Assembly: GCA_963556195.1 (NCBI GenBank)
Contig: OY744553.1
Location: forward strand, 13,118,439-13,182,438
From: Sepiola atlantica
Taxonomy: Eukaryota > Mollusca > Cephalopoda > Sepiida > Sepiolidae
Length of the DNA stretch: 64,000 nt
Reading direction: 5' to 3'
Part shown: piece after piece, positions 1 through 10,984 of the stretch
Position numbering within the stretch: position 1 is the stretch's first letter
Layout: every line of letters begins with the position of its first letter
Program-made: the position numbers and the translations under genes
Notes under the pieces: model-generated
Databases searched by the model: none
What the model saw: only the letters and a program-made list of their open reading frames with translations
Told to the model about the DNA's origin: nothing

Positions 1-876
<876 letters not shown>

Positions 877-979
877 GCTACTTTTAACCTTCTTCATCCT
901 CTACCTTCTTTGTATTCTGATACTCGCTCTTCTTCTTTTCTTTCTTCGTCATCTTCTTCTTCTTCTTCTTCTTCTTCTG

Positions 980-1070
<91 letters not shown>

Positions 1071-1073
1071 CTA
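877..1073. repeat. Compound CTT / ATT microsatellite
   Basis: A pyrimidine-rich stretch with (CTT)n at about 945-978 passes into a second ATT tract (about 980-1069) that has one C interruption. It looks like a degenerate continuation of the long ATT tract to its left. The following 300 bases (1074-1374) are AT-rich with no recognisable feature. Confidence 0.9.
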
Positions 1074-1374
1074 ATCCTAATTAAAAAATTGATCCAAACA
1101 AATAAATGATAGAGGGAAATTTTCAAAAAATATCTTTAAATAATCAAAAACGATAAACAGTCCGACCGTATAGAATCATTTTGCGAAATAAACAAAATGT
1201 CGACTGCGCGAGGAAATAATTTTCTAATGAGTCGTTTTTAGCGGGAAATGAAATATGTTCAATTTAACCCCGACATTTCGACTTCGGGATTTTATATCTG
1301 CAATTGCTATATTTTGTTTAGTTTTTACTTCGATATTGCTTCGTTTTTTGTTACTTTATCTCTTTTTCGGATAT

Positions 1375-1524
1375 ATTTTCTATCTATCTATCTCAATAAG
1401 TGTATCTATATATTTATCTATTCATGTTAATCAGTGTATCTATCTATCTATTTATCTATCTTTATATCTAACGATGTATCTATCCATATTTTTAAATCAT
1501 TGTGTCTATCTATTTCACTTTGTG

Positions 1525-1565
<41 letters not shown>

Positions 1566-1567
1566 CT

Positions 1568-1613
<46 letters not shown>

Positions 1614-1694
1614 CAATCTATCTATCTATCTATCCATTTGTATCAGTTTATCAATCTCTCTCTATATATCTATTTATCTATCTATCCATTTATG

Positions 1695-1742
<48 letters not shown>

Positions 1743-1765
1743 CGTTTTATCAGTTTATCCATCTT

Positions 1766-1798
<33 letters not shown>

Positions 1799-1908
1799 CT
1801 ATATATATATATATATGTCCATTTTAATTAATTTATCCATCTCTCTCTATATATATATACATACATTTTGTCAGTTTACCTATCTATATATATATATGCA
1901 TATATATA

Positions 1909-1951
<43 letters not shown>
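1375..1951. repeat. TATC / TA compound microsatellite
   Basis: Degenerate TATC tetranucleotides alternate with pure TA blocks (about 1571-1610, 1785-1816 and 1919-1951). The open frames rich in Tyr, Leu, Ile and Ser are a by-product of the tetranucleotide. The right end abuts the mariner terminus, consistent with insertion at a TA. Confidence 0.95.
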
Positions 1952-1952
<1 letters not shown>

Positions 1953-1954
<2 letters not shown>

Positions 1955-3155
1955 AGAGGCGTTCAATAAGTAATGCCCCTGACCCACTTTCAGTTCTCTG
2001 ATCTAGATGAAATTTTGCATGTGTAATGTTTGAACTGAATCAGGTGTGACATGGAGCCAGTTGAGTGTTGCGCAGTGATCCGGGTTTTGTATTTGAAAAG
2101 ACGCACACAAAAGGAGACTTTTGATGAAATAAAAATAACTTATGGTGATGGTTCCCCATCACATGACCTTGTAAAACGCTGGCATCGTGAATTCAAACAT
2201 GGACGGAAGTCTGCGGCAGCAGCTCCCAGACCTGGTCGACCTTCTGTCATTTATGAGGCATCTGTCTGTTAAGTTGAGGCTTCCATTTTGGAAGATCAGC
2301 GTATTACTATTCGCCAAATAGCCCAAGAGGTCAAGATTAGTACAGAGTCTGTGGAAACTATCATTCATGACCATTTGCATACGCATAAGGTGTCTTCCAG
2401 ATAGATTCCCATGTTGCTCACACCTTTCCAGAAGCAAGAACGTGTCGAGTGCTCGAGGATAAATTTAAAGATGCGCCAAGAAGATGAGTCAAAGTTTTTC
2501 AAACACCTGATTACACAGGATGAAACTTGGGTCCATCACTATGATCCAGAGACCAAAGTCCAGTCAATGCAGTGGAAGCACTTGGACTCACCACCTCCAA
2601 AGGAGGCAAGAGTGCAGCCCTCTGCTGGCAAGGTCATGCTCACAGTCTTCTGGGACCAGGACGGAGTAGTGATGACAGATTTCCTGGCAAAGGAGCGTAT
2701 TACGCTTCACTTTTGATGAAATTAAGAGAAGCTATCAAAATCAAGAGGCGGGGCAAGATCAACAAAGGTATCCTCCTCCTGCAGGACAACGCTCTGGTCC
2801 ACTTCGCATGTCGCCATATCAGAAGCACGGGCGTGTGGCTATGAAATCCTCCCCCCATCCCCTTTACTCTCCTGACCATGCACACTCTGACTTTCATCTC
2901 TTCCCAGCCATGAAGTTGTTTTTGAAAGGAAAGCGTTTCCCAGATGATGCAGCCTTGATTTCTGAAATTACGACGTGGTTGGAGGACCAACCTGGGGTAT
3001 TCTACAAAAATGGTGTCCAACGCTGCATCAAACGATGGGAGAAAGGCATAACTCTGGGTGCTTCCTATGTAGAGAAAGACAAATCACGGTGCCAAGTTTC
3101 ATTAACTTACTGCTATTGGAAATGGGTCAGGGGCATTATTTTTTGAACGCCCCTC
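1953..3155 (+). mobile_element. mariner-type DNA transposon, degenerate copy
   Basis: Imperfect terminal inverted repeats of about 34 bp bound the element. The left end reads inward through GGCGTTCAATAAGTAATG, and the right end is its complement with a few changes; both run into GCCCCTGACCCA. The length of about 1.2 kb is close to the usual mariner size of about 1.3 kb. TA-rich DNA lies on both sides, as expected for a TA-targeting element, although the right TA is now separated by a short TG run. The element carries one transposase pseudogene. Confidence 0.9.
2051..3146 (+). pseudogene. mariner transposase (D,D34D) pseudogene
   Basis: This is the remnant of a transposase that would have bound the element ends and cut and rejoined them in the nucleus. 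The start was chosen at the ATG of MEPVECCAVIRVLYLKR, which opens the helix-turn-helix DNA-binding region; a GRPS linker follows. Catalytic-domain motifs are visible: QDETWVHHYDPETK, VFWDQDGVVMTDFLAK, LLQDNALVHFACR and YSPDHAHSDFHLFPAMK, which cover the three Asp regions of the mariner family. In-frame stops occur at 2270-2272 and about 2402. Frame changes occur near 2693, near 2815 and in the C-run near 2850. The summed length of about 350 codons matches the family. It cannot encode an active enzyme. Confidence 0.9.

Positions 3156-3167
<12 letters not shown>

Positions 3168-3237
<70 letters not shown>
3168..3237. repeat. (TA)n tract
   Basis: An uninterrupted TA run lies between the right end of the mariner element and the left end of the 381-bp TIR element, so two TA-targeting elements sit on either side of one TA tract. 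Confidence 0.97.
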
Positions 3238-3238
<1 letters not shown>

Positions 3239-3241
<3 letters not shown>

Positions 3242-3619
3242 GGTGGGCAAAAATAAGGGTCCTATTTTTAAAAATTCATAACTTTTTTATTTATTGATTT
3301 TTTTTTTTTTTTTTAGAATAAGTAAAGGACCCCTTCCGAAGCAAGCATGAGCCGTATTAGCCCTATGGAACGTACCCTCATTTAGAAAACATTATTTTTG
3401 CTTAAAAAACTCAAAACAGTGTAAAAAACAATACTTTAGTTTTTGTAAGTTTTAAGAAGTGTTTTTCGGCTAAAATTTGTTTTGTTTATTTCAAAAAATC
3501 TCGGAAGGGTCAGTCTACACACACATAAAGTTTGATGAGTTTAACTTTTATTTTGTGGAAGTTATTCAAATTCAAGTTATTCAAATTTAAAGATAGGACC
3601 ATTATTTTGGCCCACCCTG
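3239..3619 (+). mobile_element. 381-bp non-autonomous TIR element (MITE), copy 1
   Basis: The ends are inverted copies: CAGGGTGGGCAAAA at the left and the complement of CAGGGTGGGCCAAA at the right. The similarity continues inward through about 30 bp. TA flanks both sides, which is the target duplication of Tc1/mariner-type elements. The interior has an oligo-T run near 3300-3314 and no coding capacity. A second copy of identical length lies inverted at 13649-14029. It is probably mobilised in trans by an autonomous relative not seen here. Confidence 0.88.
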
Positions 3620-3676
<57 letters not shown>

Positions 3677-3738
3677 CATATTTATCCATTTATTTATTTA
3701 TATATCTATTTATCAGTGGTAATCAGTTTATCCATCTG

Positions 3739-3817
<79 letters not shown>

Positions 3818-3974
3818 TAACTAGTTTATCCATCTATATATCTATTTATTTATCTATCAATCATTTCTACATATCTATCTATCTTACTTTACCTATCTCT
3901 CTTTTTCTGTCTTCTTATTAGTTTATCTATGTACCCCATTCTATGAATGATCTGTAACTCATTTTCTCTTTCTT

Positions 3975-4015
<41 letters not shown>

Positions 4016-4095
4016 CTCTCTATCTCTCTCCCTCTTTTTCTTACTGTTTCTCTTTGTTTCTCTCTCTTTGTCACCCTTTCTATCTGTGTTTCTTG

Positions 4096-4146
<51 letters not shown>
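3620..4146. repeat. TA / TATC / CT microsatellite cluster
   Basis: Long TA blocks (about 3620-3674, 3744-3801 and 4099-4145) are separated by degenerate TATC and CT-rich sequence. No gene is visible. Confidence 0.95.
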
Positions 4147-4148
<2 letters not shown>

Positions 4149-4320
4149 ATATTAATCAGATCAATATAATTTGAACATTGATCTAAGAATTCAAAACCAA
4201 CAAGCATTCGGCGTACGATCGTTTCCAAGACTTTCTAGAAAAATGTTATTGTTATTTTTTATGATACAAAAAATCACTTCGTCAGCGCCTTTTATACCAT
4301 CACGCACAGAAACTTCATGA
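4147..4320 (-). repeat. Dispersed repeat with hammerhead-like core, copy 1
   Basis: On the minus strand GGCGCTGACGA (4279-4289) is followed about 50 nt later by GAAACGATCGTACGCC (4210-4225). This offers a CTGANGA box, a GAAA box, a stem III with loop AT, a GTA cleavage triplet, and a stem I of GGCG with CGCC. The expected stem II next to the core does not form well, so this is ribozyme-like and not a demonstrated ribozyme. A second copy is at 16277-16400 on the plus strand. Confidence 0.5.
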
Positions 4321-4573
4321 AATGGGGCATAATATTTTCGTATACAAATTCTGTCCAACTGACAGGACTTTGGACCAGAAGTAGGACAGCGAATTGAAGT
4401 AATCAACAAACAAAAGATTTAAAAAACATAAAAATTAAGAGATAAAAAACATTAAAACATACAGAGGTTCCTCATACAGTTTGAATCGAAGAAGAGCAGT
4501 TACTTTGGTGTAAAACACAAATGAACATTCTTCAATCAAAAACAAAGAGATGTAAACAATGTTAGCATTGGAT

Positions 4574-4905
4574 ATTTATTTACTCCTTCGCTAGGAGTTA
4601 GGCACAAGGCCAGTTTTATCTTACTCCCACAAGTAAGATGTGACCCAAGCTCGGGTCGAGCAAGTGGGGTTAAAAGCCAGCGCTCGAGAGGTGAGCACTC
4701 TGGCCATTTAAAAATTGCCTGGGCAGCCCCGTCGGCATTCCCCGGTAGGGGCGCCTCAGACAGTAAGCAATAAACTTACTCCTCCCCAAAGAGGGGAGGC
4801 GAAGCCTGGGAGGGTGGACCTCCTAGAACTGCACAGGACAAGCGTGCAGTATCCATCGGAACAGATACTACACTTTGATCCCAGCCAAAGGCCGAGAAGC
4901 ATTGG
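4574..4905 (-). mobile_element. SINE with U2 snRNA-like head, copy 1
   Basis: Read on the minus strand, the 5' end (4857-4905) matches the first ~45 nt of U2 snRNA: GCTTCTCGGCCTTTGGCT followed by GTGTAGTATCTGTTC, the latter containing the U2 branch-site recognition sequence GTAGTA. The body, with CGGGGCTGCC and AAGTAAGATGTGAC-type segments, recurs at 16651-16818 and 29650-30037. The 3' end is AT-rich (AAATAAAT). A SINE with an snRNA-derived head is the best reading. The U2 comparison is from memory of the conserved 5' sequence. Confidence 0.7.
4857..4905 (-). ncRNA. U2 snRNA 5'-end-like segment (SINE head)
   Basis: The minus strand carries GCTTCTCGGCC, then TTTGGCTGGGATCAAAG, then TGTAGTATCTGTTC, with only a few differences from conserved U2 positions 4-48. 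Similarity stops after TCTGTTC, so stem IIa, the Sm site and the 3' hairpins are absent. It is a retroposed fragment and not a U2 gene. Confidence 0.75.
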
Positions 4906-7600
4906 ATACTATTAGGAGCGATTGTTGCCTAGCCCCCGCTTGGGCAGCGGCAGTTCTCATTTTGTATACTCGTCCCGGAACGGGCCGTGGCAGTTCTCGT
5001 TTTATCACTCGTCCTTTTTAACACCATAAATCATATAGTTGGAATACCTTTAAATTCATCCCTCGCCACGTAGAGGGTGCGTCGTCTGGTGGTTGAATTC
5101 TTTCTTCTTTCTTTCTGCCGTGAACCACGCCGCTGCAACACAAAAGCTCCGTGACCGACTAGGAAGAGAAACAATCTTTTAAATTTGATTACTGTCTTAT
5201 TTCAAGCGTTAGTTATACATCAGCTGGGTGATATTCACTAACGCCGAGAGAGAGAGAGAGCAAATTACTGCTTTCGTAATTACTTATCAATTAAATCCTT
5301 AACCGTTCGTGGAGGGGGGAAAAGAGATATTTCTCCTGTATTTTCTTAGGGAATTAATCCCCCTAATTATGTTGCAGACTACACATCTGATAGGTTCGCC
5401 TCCAAAACCCAGACTGGCAAAACTCTCAGCTTCTCACGAAGAAGGAGTGACGTAACGGATCCCACGTGCGACACTCATGCGCAAACATTTCCATCACTCA
5501 TGGTTTCTGACCTCTTGACCCGGTGTTCGTCAACGTTCGCTCTGACAGCACCTGTGAGCTCCGACCGTGATAACGGCTTCATTCTTCACCCGACTGTACG
5601 GGTCAACCCGCACTAAATCGCGCAAGCTAAACCAAACGATTTCCAAGATGCGTCCGTTCCCACATGGCCATTATCCAACATTCCTCCCCTCCCTATACAA
5701 AAAAAATAATTCTAAGATTTTGATTTTTACACACCCATCTGCAGGGTCTGGTCAGAAACAGGGGTAAGCAGGGCTGGACACCTCAGTTCCGCCCTCTTGA
5801 CCCAGCTGTTCAAAATTGTCCCTATTACATTTCCTAAGATGTAAGGAAATTCTCCTTACGATCGATATCGGCTCAATGTCCATCCCTGTCACAATCGATA
5901 ATAGGACATGCTGGGTGTTCCCCTGTCGCAAGGGAGCTTGACCACTTGACCCCACGGGCATCTGCACACGATACCTAGTCACACAAATCACCACACACAT
6001 CCATTCAATTCTAACAGAACACAGGGAAAAACAGAAAAAACCCATTTAAAATTTTTTATAATCCCTTTCTGGTCAGCCATCTATTTTCTCTGTTAGATAC
6101 GTGTTATCATAATATTCGACCGCTTGCTTTTCAACACGGACCACAACGACCCCTTAATTCATTACCCAAGATGATCCGTCCTATTTCCTCTGAGCCGGCT
6201 CGCTGCACTTTGTCTATCCTTTCCAAGTGGGTTCACGATAACTTCAGTGCCGGCGATTCGCTTTTCAAATATCCTACATCTAAGGGGCCCAATTCATTCC
6301 ACATTGATCCCACCCAATTTTCCTAACTAATTCCGACATGTCCATCGCTCTGGTGCCATATCAATCCGCCCCGGGCCGAAACAAATTCACTCACACGAAC
6401 CTAATTTCACAATCATTCAGACCCGCCACACTGCCGCGGTGCCCTCGTGTGCCCATCCGACCCACTAAACAACAATGACCAATACCGATGCGGTAACTCC
6501 GAGGTCGCCCCCCCCCCCAAAAATATTATGCCAATCTTTTCATGGCTACAACTCGCTTCTTTTTCACGCGTGTGGCACCGAAACAACTCTTTGTCCGTAT
6601 AATCGCAAGCTCACCGGTTACCTCAATGGGGCACGCGTAGCGAACATAACTCAATCCTAACGCGTTTATACTATAAGCGGCAGTTGGGAGAGACACGGCC
6701 CTTACAGGCCCAACCACATCGAACCCCCGCCCAAATTCTTACCGCGCCGCCTAAAGGTCAATTTTCCCATTCTAACTCCGTTTAATTGGCTGACCTCTAC
6801 TTAATTTTAATTAGTTACTGTTTCTTTTTTCTTCATTATATACTAATAATTTAATACGAGGAGGGCCAAAAAAACAAAAAAAAAAACAAAACAATGTTTT
6901 TTGGCCAACCCGAAAACCAGGAAAATTAATTCAATGAGTCTCTCTCTCAGCGATACATTTAAATCAAACAAAAAAGATTGAAAACAATACAATTTGAGCG
7001 AAAACACTCCACTCAACTACATAACAATACAAGAAATCAGTTCCTCCCCCACCAATGCATTTTTAAACATGAACAGAAAGTGTGCGTGCTTGTGTGTATG
7101 TGTGAAAATTCGTTCTGTCTTTTTTTCTTCTGTCTTTCTCTTCGTTTTTTTGTTCTTTCTACAAAAGTTACTACTCGCGTGTGTGCAATAGTACATTGTT
7201 TTTTTCGTCTTCTTTTCTTTTTTTATTACCTTAATTCTAAATTCATGTGTGCGTGTGTCACGTATTATTATTATTATTTATTTTTTGTATGTTTTCTAAA
7301 GAATTATTACTTTTTATATTTGATTTTGTGTGTGCGTGTGTTTGTCTGTTACCTGTCTCTACTTTTTTTCTATTCCGTTTTGTTTTACTTTTACGGCACA
7401 TCATTTTTTTTTCTTGAACTCAATTACTAAGACGCAGTCTCTCAAAACAACGGCGTTTTACTTACTATTTTGAAGTTCTCCTCTTTGTCTTCGCCGACCA
7501 CGTGCTGTGCGTTCATTTATCATTTAGGACCCATACGTTCTGTGATAACCCAAGTTCAATTTTTTTCTTGTAAGAAAGTCCCGGTCACAGCAACCAAAAA
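4906..7600. other. Unassigned, mostly non-repetitive stretch
   Basis: About 2.7 kb with mixed base composition and higher GC at 5380-6750 than in the flanks. A short GA run sits at about 5249-5262 and T-rich sequence at about 7110-7400. No open frame here has a recognisable domain. The words GGCAGTTCTCATTTTG and TATACTCGTCCCGGA occur at 4949-4979 and again at 7601-7631, bracketing the region. A weakened second copy of the motif follows at about 4989. It could be an old LTR element or an unrelated insertion; I could not identify long terminal repeats. Confidence 0.5.
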
Positions 7601-7631
7601 GGCAGTTCTCATTTTGTATACTCGTCCCGGA

Positions 7632-9420
7632 GAGTCAAGAAATAATTGCAAGGCCGTGATTGGAGAAGCGAAGATAAGGTATAATGAGTAAATAAAAAAA
7701 CGCATTCAGTCACAGAAACTAGGTACTCGTGATTTCTGGAAAATCTACAATAGTGTAATGAATAATGGTCTCAACGATTCAAACCACAATGATGTCGTCT
7801 GCACGGCCACTGATAAGGCTGAACTACTTGCCCAGCGTTTCGCTTCTAACTCCACTTTGGACTCAGATAACCACCCCCTCCCGAAATTCCCTTTGCGGAC
7901 CGAAGCCACACTTGATAACCTGGTCATCACCCCATCCCAGGTCAGAGACATCGTAAAATACCTTGACACCTCCAAAACTTGTGGGCCTGATCTCATACCT
8001 GTAATAGTAATAAAGAAATGGTCTGCTGAACTGGCCCCTGTCCTCTCCAAACTCTACAATAAATGCCTAGCTGAATCTTGCTTCTCCGATAGCTGGAAAA
8101 TTGCCTCTGTGGTAGCAGTTTCCAAGAATTCTGGGAATAGAACCGCTCCTCAGAACTACCGCCCAAACAGTCTACTGCCGATCTTTGCTAAAATCTTTGA
8201 ATCATTAATCAATCTAGCGATAGTACGGCACTTAGTTAATGCAAAACTTCTTTCTGACCGCCAGTATGGATTTAGACAAGCACGATCTACTGCTGACATC
8301 CTAACGGTCATCTCTGAACGCATGTATCATACACTCGACAAGGCAGGAGAAGCTAGGGCAGTAGTGCTTGATATATCCAAGAAAGGTATGGCATAAAGGG
8401 CTTATCCTGAAAATACGCTCATACGGTATTACTGGGCAATTACTTAATATAATTAGATCCTTCCTAAACAAAATCTAGGTTGTCCTCGATGGCCGTTCAT
8501 CTAAGCAACATGACATAAATGCTGATGTACCCCAGGGATCTATCCTTGGACATTTGTTGTTCCTGATCTATATAAACGATCTCCCTGATGACATAGTGTC
8601 TGAGATTGGTTTATTTGCTGAAGACGCAACGCTTTACTCTCGCCATGTTGGCAAAACCGACGCGATCATATCCGAGGCAATGGCTGAATCTTTAGAAAAT
8701 GACCTCCAGGCTGTAGTGGATTGGGGTCATAAATAGTTGGTAACTTTTAATGCCGCAAAGACAAAACTCCTTTCATTCAATAACTACAAGAAACCTCTCC
8801 AACCACCGATTGTCATGAAAAATAACACCCTACCTTCATCATTCAAACTCCTCGGCCTAACTTTCACAGGTAACATGAATTGGAACAAATACATTGAAGA
8901 CATTGCCAAGGCTGCCGCAATGAAGGTTGGATCTCTCTACCGTGCTAGTAAACTCCTCACACCTGACATTATCCTGTATCTCTATAAAGCCACCATCCGC
9001 CCATGCATGGAGTATTGTTCTCATATCTGGGCTGGTGCATCATCTACTAGTCTCTCTCTCCTTGACAAGGTCCAAAAAAGAATAGCCAACCTAATAGGTC
9101 CTTCACTATCAACCAAGCTCCAGTCCCTGTCCCATCGCCGCAATGTAGCATCCTTATGTTTGTTTTACAAATACTTCAATGGATTAAGCTCCGATGAATT
9201 GGCTACTCTGGTGCCCCCTCGACGTAAATTCACTAGACCAACTCGACAATCAATTAGATCTCATTCATTGGAGGTCCCCAGATGCCGAAGAGCCTTCTAC
9301 TCAAATAGCTTCTTTCCTCGTGCTGCTGGTCTCTGGAACTCTCTCGTTGCCCCCTGTTTCCCCGACAGTACTGACATGCAGAAATTTAAAACTAATGTAA
9401 ACAGACATCTCGCTGCGTAG
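7632..9420 (+). pseudogene. Jockey-like reverse transcriptase pseudogene
   Basis: Translation gives RT-family landmarks in order: a thumb-proximal CKAVIGEAKIRYN region, NYRPNSLLPIFAKIFE (about 8157-8204), QYGFRQARSTAD, motif A VLDISK (about 8364-8381), motif B PQGSILG (about 8530-8550) and motif C GLFAEDATLYSR (about 8608-8643). The C-terminal part contains FKLLGLTF and the RPCMEYCSHIWAG segment usual for jockey/CR1-like proteins. Defects are an in-frame stop at 7689, an 8-nt deletion at about 8382 just after motif A that removes Ala-Phe-Asp and shifts the frame, stops at 8476 and 8734, and FAED in place of the expected FADD. It would have copied element RNA at a nicked target. It is inactive. 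Confidence 0.88.
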
Positions 9421-9515
9421 ATCCCAATTTAGGTTGACCCCTCTCCCAACCTTCTCTTCTTTTCTTTTTTCTCGGTGGCGGCCTGCCTTGTTTGGGGTGA
9501 ACTATGTTAAATAAA
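7632..9515 (+). mobile_element. Jockey-like non-LTR retrotransposon, 5'-truncated
   Basis: The copy starts abruptly within ORF2, downstream of where the endonuclease would lie. It runs through the reverse transcriptase and C-terminal region to a stop at 9418-9420 and a short 3' UTR that ends in an A-rich tail near 9515. The 5' truncation and A-rich 3' end are typical of target-primed reverse transcription. A shorter minus-strand relative is at 27275-27690 and shares the 3' UTR words AATTTAGGTTGACCCC and GTGAACTATGTTAAA. Confidence 0.88.
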
Positions 9516-10221
9516 AATAAAAAATTTTTAAGGAATTTTTAAAAAATCCAATTAAAAAATATTTTTTATTTTAAACAATAATGATAAGAAGGATTACATA
9601 ATATTAATTAGAAAGAAGTTGATGTAGGATGATATTAATAAGAATAATAGTTATTATGTGCAACATGAAAGATCAACATCAATAATAAAAACAATAAAAA
9701 ATAAAAGTAATAACAGTTGGGTTTAGATATTTCACTTTAATACATTCTAATCCGTGCTTCAAAGATGGTGTCAATTTCCTTACTTAAAAACAGCGCCAAT
9801 CTGCGCATAACATCGCCACGACTACACTTATCCTAACGTCTTAAGAACTTGACGTCTCTTTCTAGTCATATCGCGATTCGACCCCTCGGGATTAATACCA
9901 TCAAAATGAGGAGGAAGAAAAGAAAAAAAACTATGAGACAGTCTCGCCTGACAAAGTTGTTCTACTACGAAAGCTTGCAAATAAAAACAAATAAATGAAT
10001 TTTTCATTTAAATTGCACGATTGTTGATTTTCAAAATAGTTCACTTTAATCCGTGCTTCAAAGATGTTGTTAATTTCCTTATATATATATATAAAATGGT
10101 AGTAGTAACACAGCGTAGCGTCACTTGCTTTATATGCATCGTTCCTTCGCTTATAGAAGTTTGAATGCCTGTACGCTTCGCCGCCGTTAATGTGTTAACA
10201 TTATCATTGTTTATAAGCTGT
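9516..10221. other. AT-rich intergenic stretch with a short direct repeat
   Basis: No gene is visible. The phrase ATCCGTGCTTCAAAGATG, with its preceding TTCACTTTAAT and following AATTTCCTTA context, occurs at about 9732-9782 and again at about 10040-10081. This indicates two copies of a short dispersed repeat. The second copy ends in a small TA run. Confidence 0.55.
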
Positions 10222-10300
10222 TCAGAACTGGCCTAGCGGTTAGCGACGTTGGACTGGGTTGAAAAATACTTGTAGTCCAGGGTTTCGAATCGTGTGACCG
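10222..10300 (+). ncRNA. tRNA-like SINE head (Pol III A and B boxes)
   Basis: A good A box, TGGCCTAGCGG (10229-10239), is followed about 40 nt later by a near-consensus B box, GGTTTCGAATC (10281-10291). Between them GGACT and AGTCC form a hairpin in the anticodon-arm position. The acceptor stem does not close well and the intervening loop is enlarged. This is therefore a tRNA-derived promoter head and not a functional tRNA. It lies 28 nt upstream of the hammerhead at 10319. Confidence 0.6.
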
Positions 10301-10318
10301 GTGGTGAATAGTCGTACT

Positions 10319-10370
10319 TCTATGCTGATGAGTCTTGATTGAAAAGAGACGAAACGTATACGTCCATAGA
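10319..10370 (+). ncRNA. Type I hammerhead ribozyme (candidate)
   Basis: All conserved pieces of the hammerhead fold are present in order. Stem I is TCTATG (10319-10324) with CATAGA (10365-10370). Box 1 is CTGATGA (10325-10331). Stem II is GTCT (10332-10335) with AGAC (10347-10350). Box 2 is GAAA (10351-10354). Stem III is ACGT with ACGT around a two-base AT loop (10354-10363). The cleavage triplet is GTC (10362-10364), so cleavage is predicted after 10364. A short stem III is typical of retroelement-borne type I hammerheads, which usually act as dimers. The tRNA-like head upstream suggests a Pol III-transcribed unit with a self-cleaving 3' part. Folding was judged by eye. Confidence 0.8.
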
Positions 10371-10406
10371 TAAAAATAAACAATAACAAATATTTATTTA
10401 TATATG

Positions 10407-10744
10407 AATTATTTCGACACTTGATTATTGGGGAAATGGTCGCATAATCAGTACCATTGGAGAGCCATAAATATTATAACTGTCCTGTTTTTAAATCTCC
10501 GAAACAGTTACATGGTAAACAGCTGATGATCCCCGTGTTAATATTAGACGCTTAAGGTCTCCTGTTTTTGTTTCACTCTTAGATAATTAACCCCCCCTTT
10601 TTTTTTCTTTTTTTTTTTTTACTTATATTTTTTCATTTATTAATTTTCAGACGAATGTTAAGTCTGCAATATCTTGGATTTAGTTGGTTTGTCTTGGAAT
10701 TTGAACTGCATTTTCCATTTTTTTAAATGACTCAAAGCTTCTTT

Positions 10745-10748
<4 letters not shown>
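10407..10748 (+). repeat. Dispersed AT-rich repeat A, copy 1
   Basis: This segment, with landmarks CTTGATTATTGGGG, CAGTACCATTGGAGA, CAGCTGATGATCCCCGTG and GTTAAGTCTGCAATAT, recurs inverted at 21183-21545. Both copies end at CTTTAGAC directly followed by a (TA)n tract. No coding capacity is seen. It may be a SINE or MITE body. The clade is not recognised. Confidence 0.85.

Positions 10749-10809
<61 letters not shown>
10749..10809. repeat. (TA)n tract
   Basis: A pure TA run is attached to the 3' edge of dispersed repeat A. The same arrangement is found at the other copy. Confidence 0.97.
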
Positions 10810-10813
<4 letters not shown>

Positions 10814-10984
10814 ATTGCCCCTTTTAATACAAAAATTCGGCCTCTAGAAGAATTACAAAATAACACTAGGCGGTAAGCGATGTTCCAAACTCTGTTGTTG
10901 AACACTATACGACTTAGCTTACTGTATATGTCCGCTGATTTGACATTTATCGAGTTTAAATTCTCTTCATTCCCATGTTTATTT

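Noticed and set aside
1255..1973. Long Tyr/Leu/Ser/Ile open frames
   Set aside because: Produced by TATC and TA microsatellites, as at 11148-11857.
4857..4905. Functional U2 snRNA gene
   Set aside because: Only the first ~45 nt match; the Sm site and 3' stem-loops are missing.
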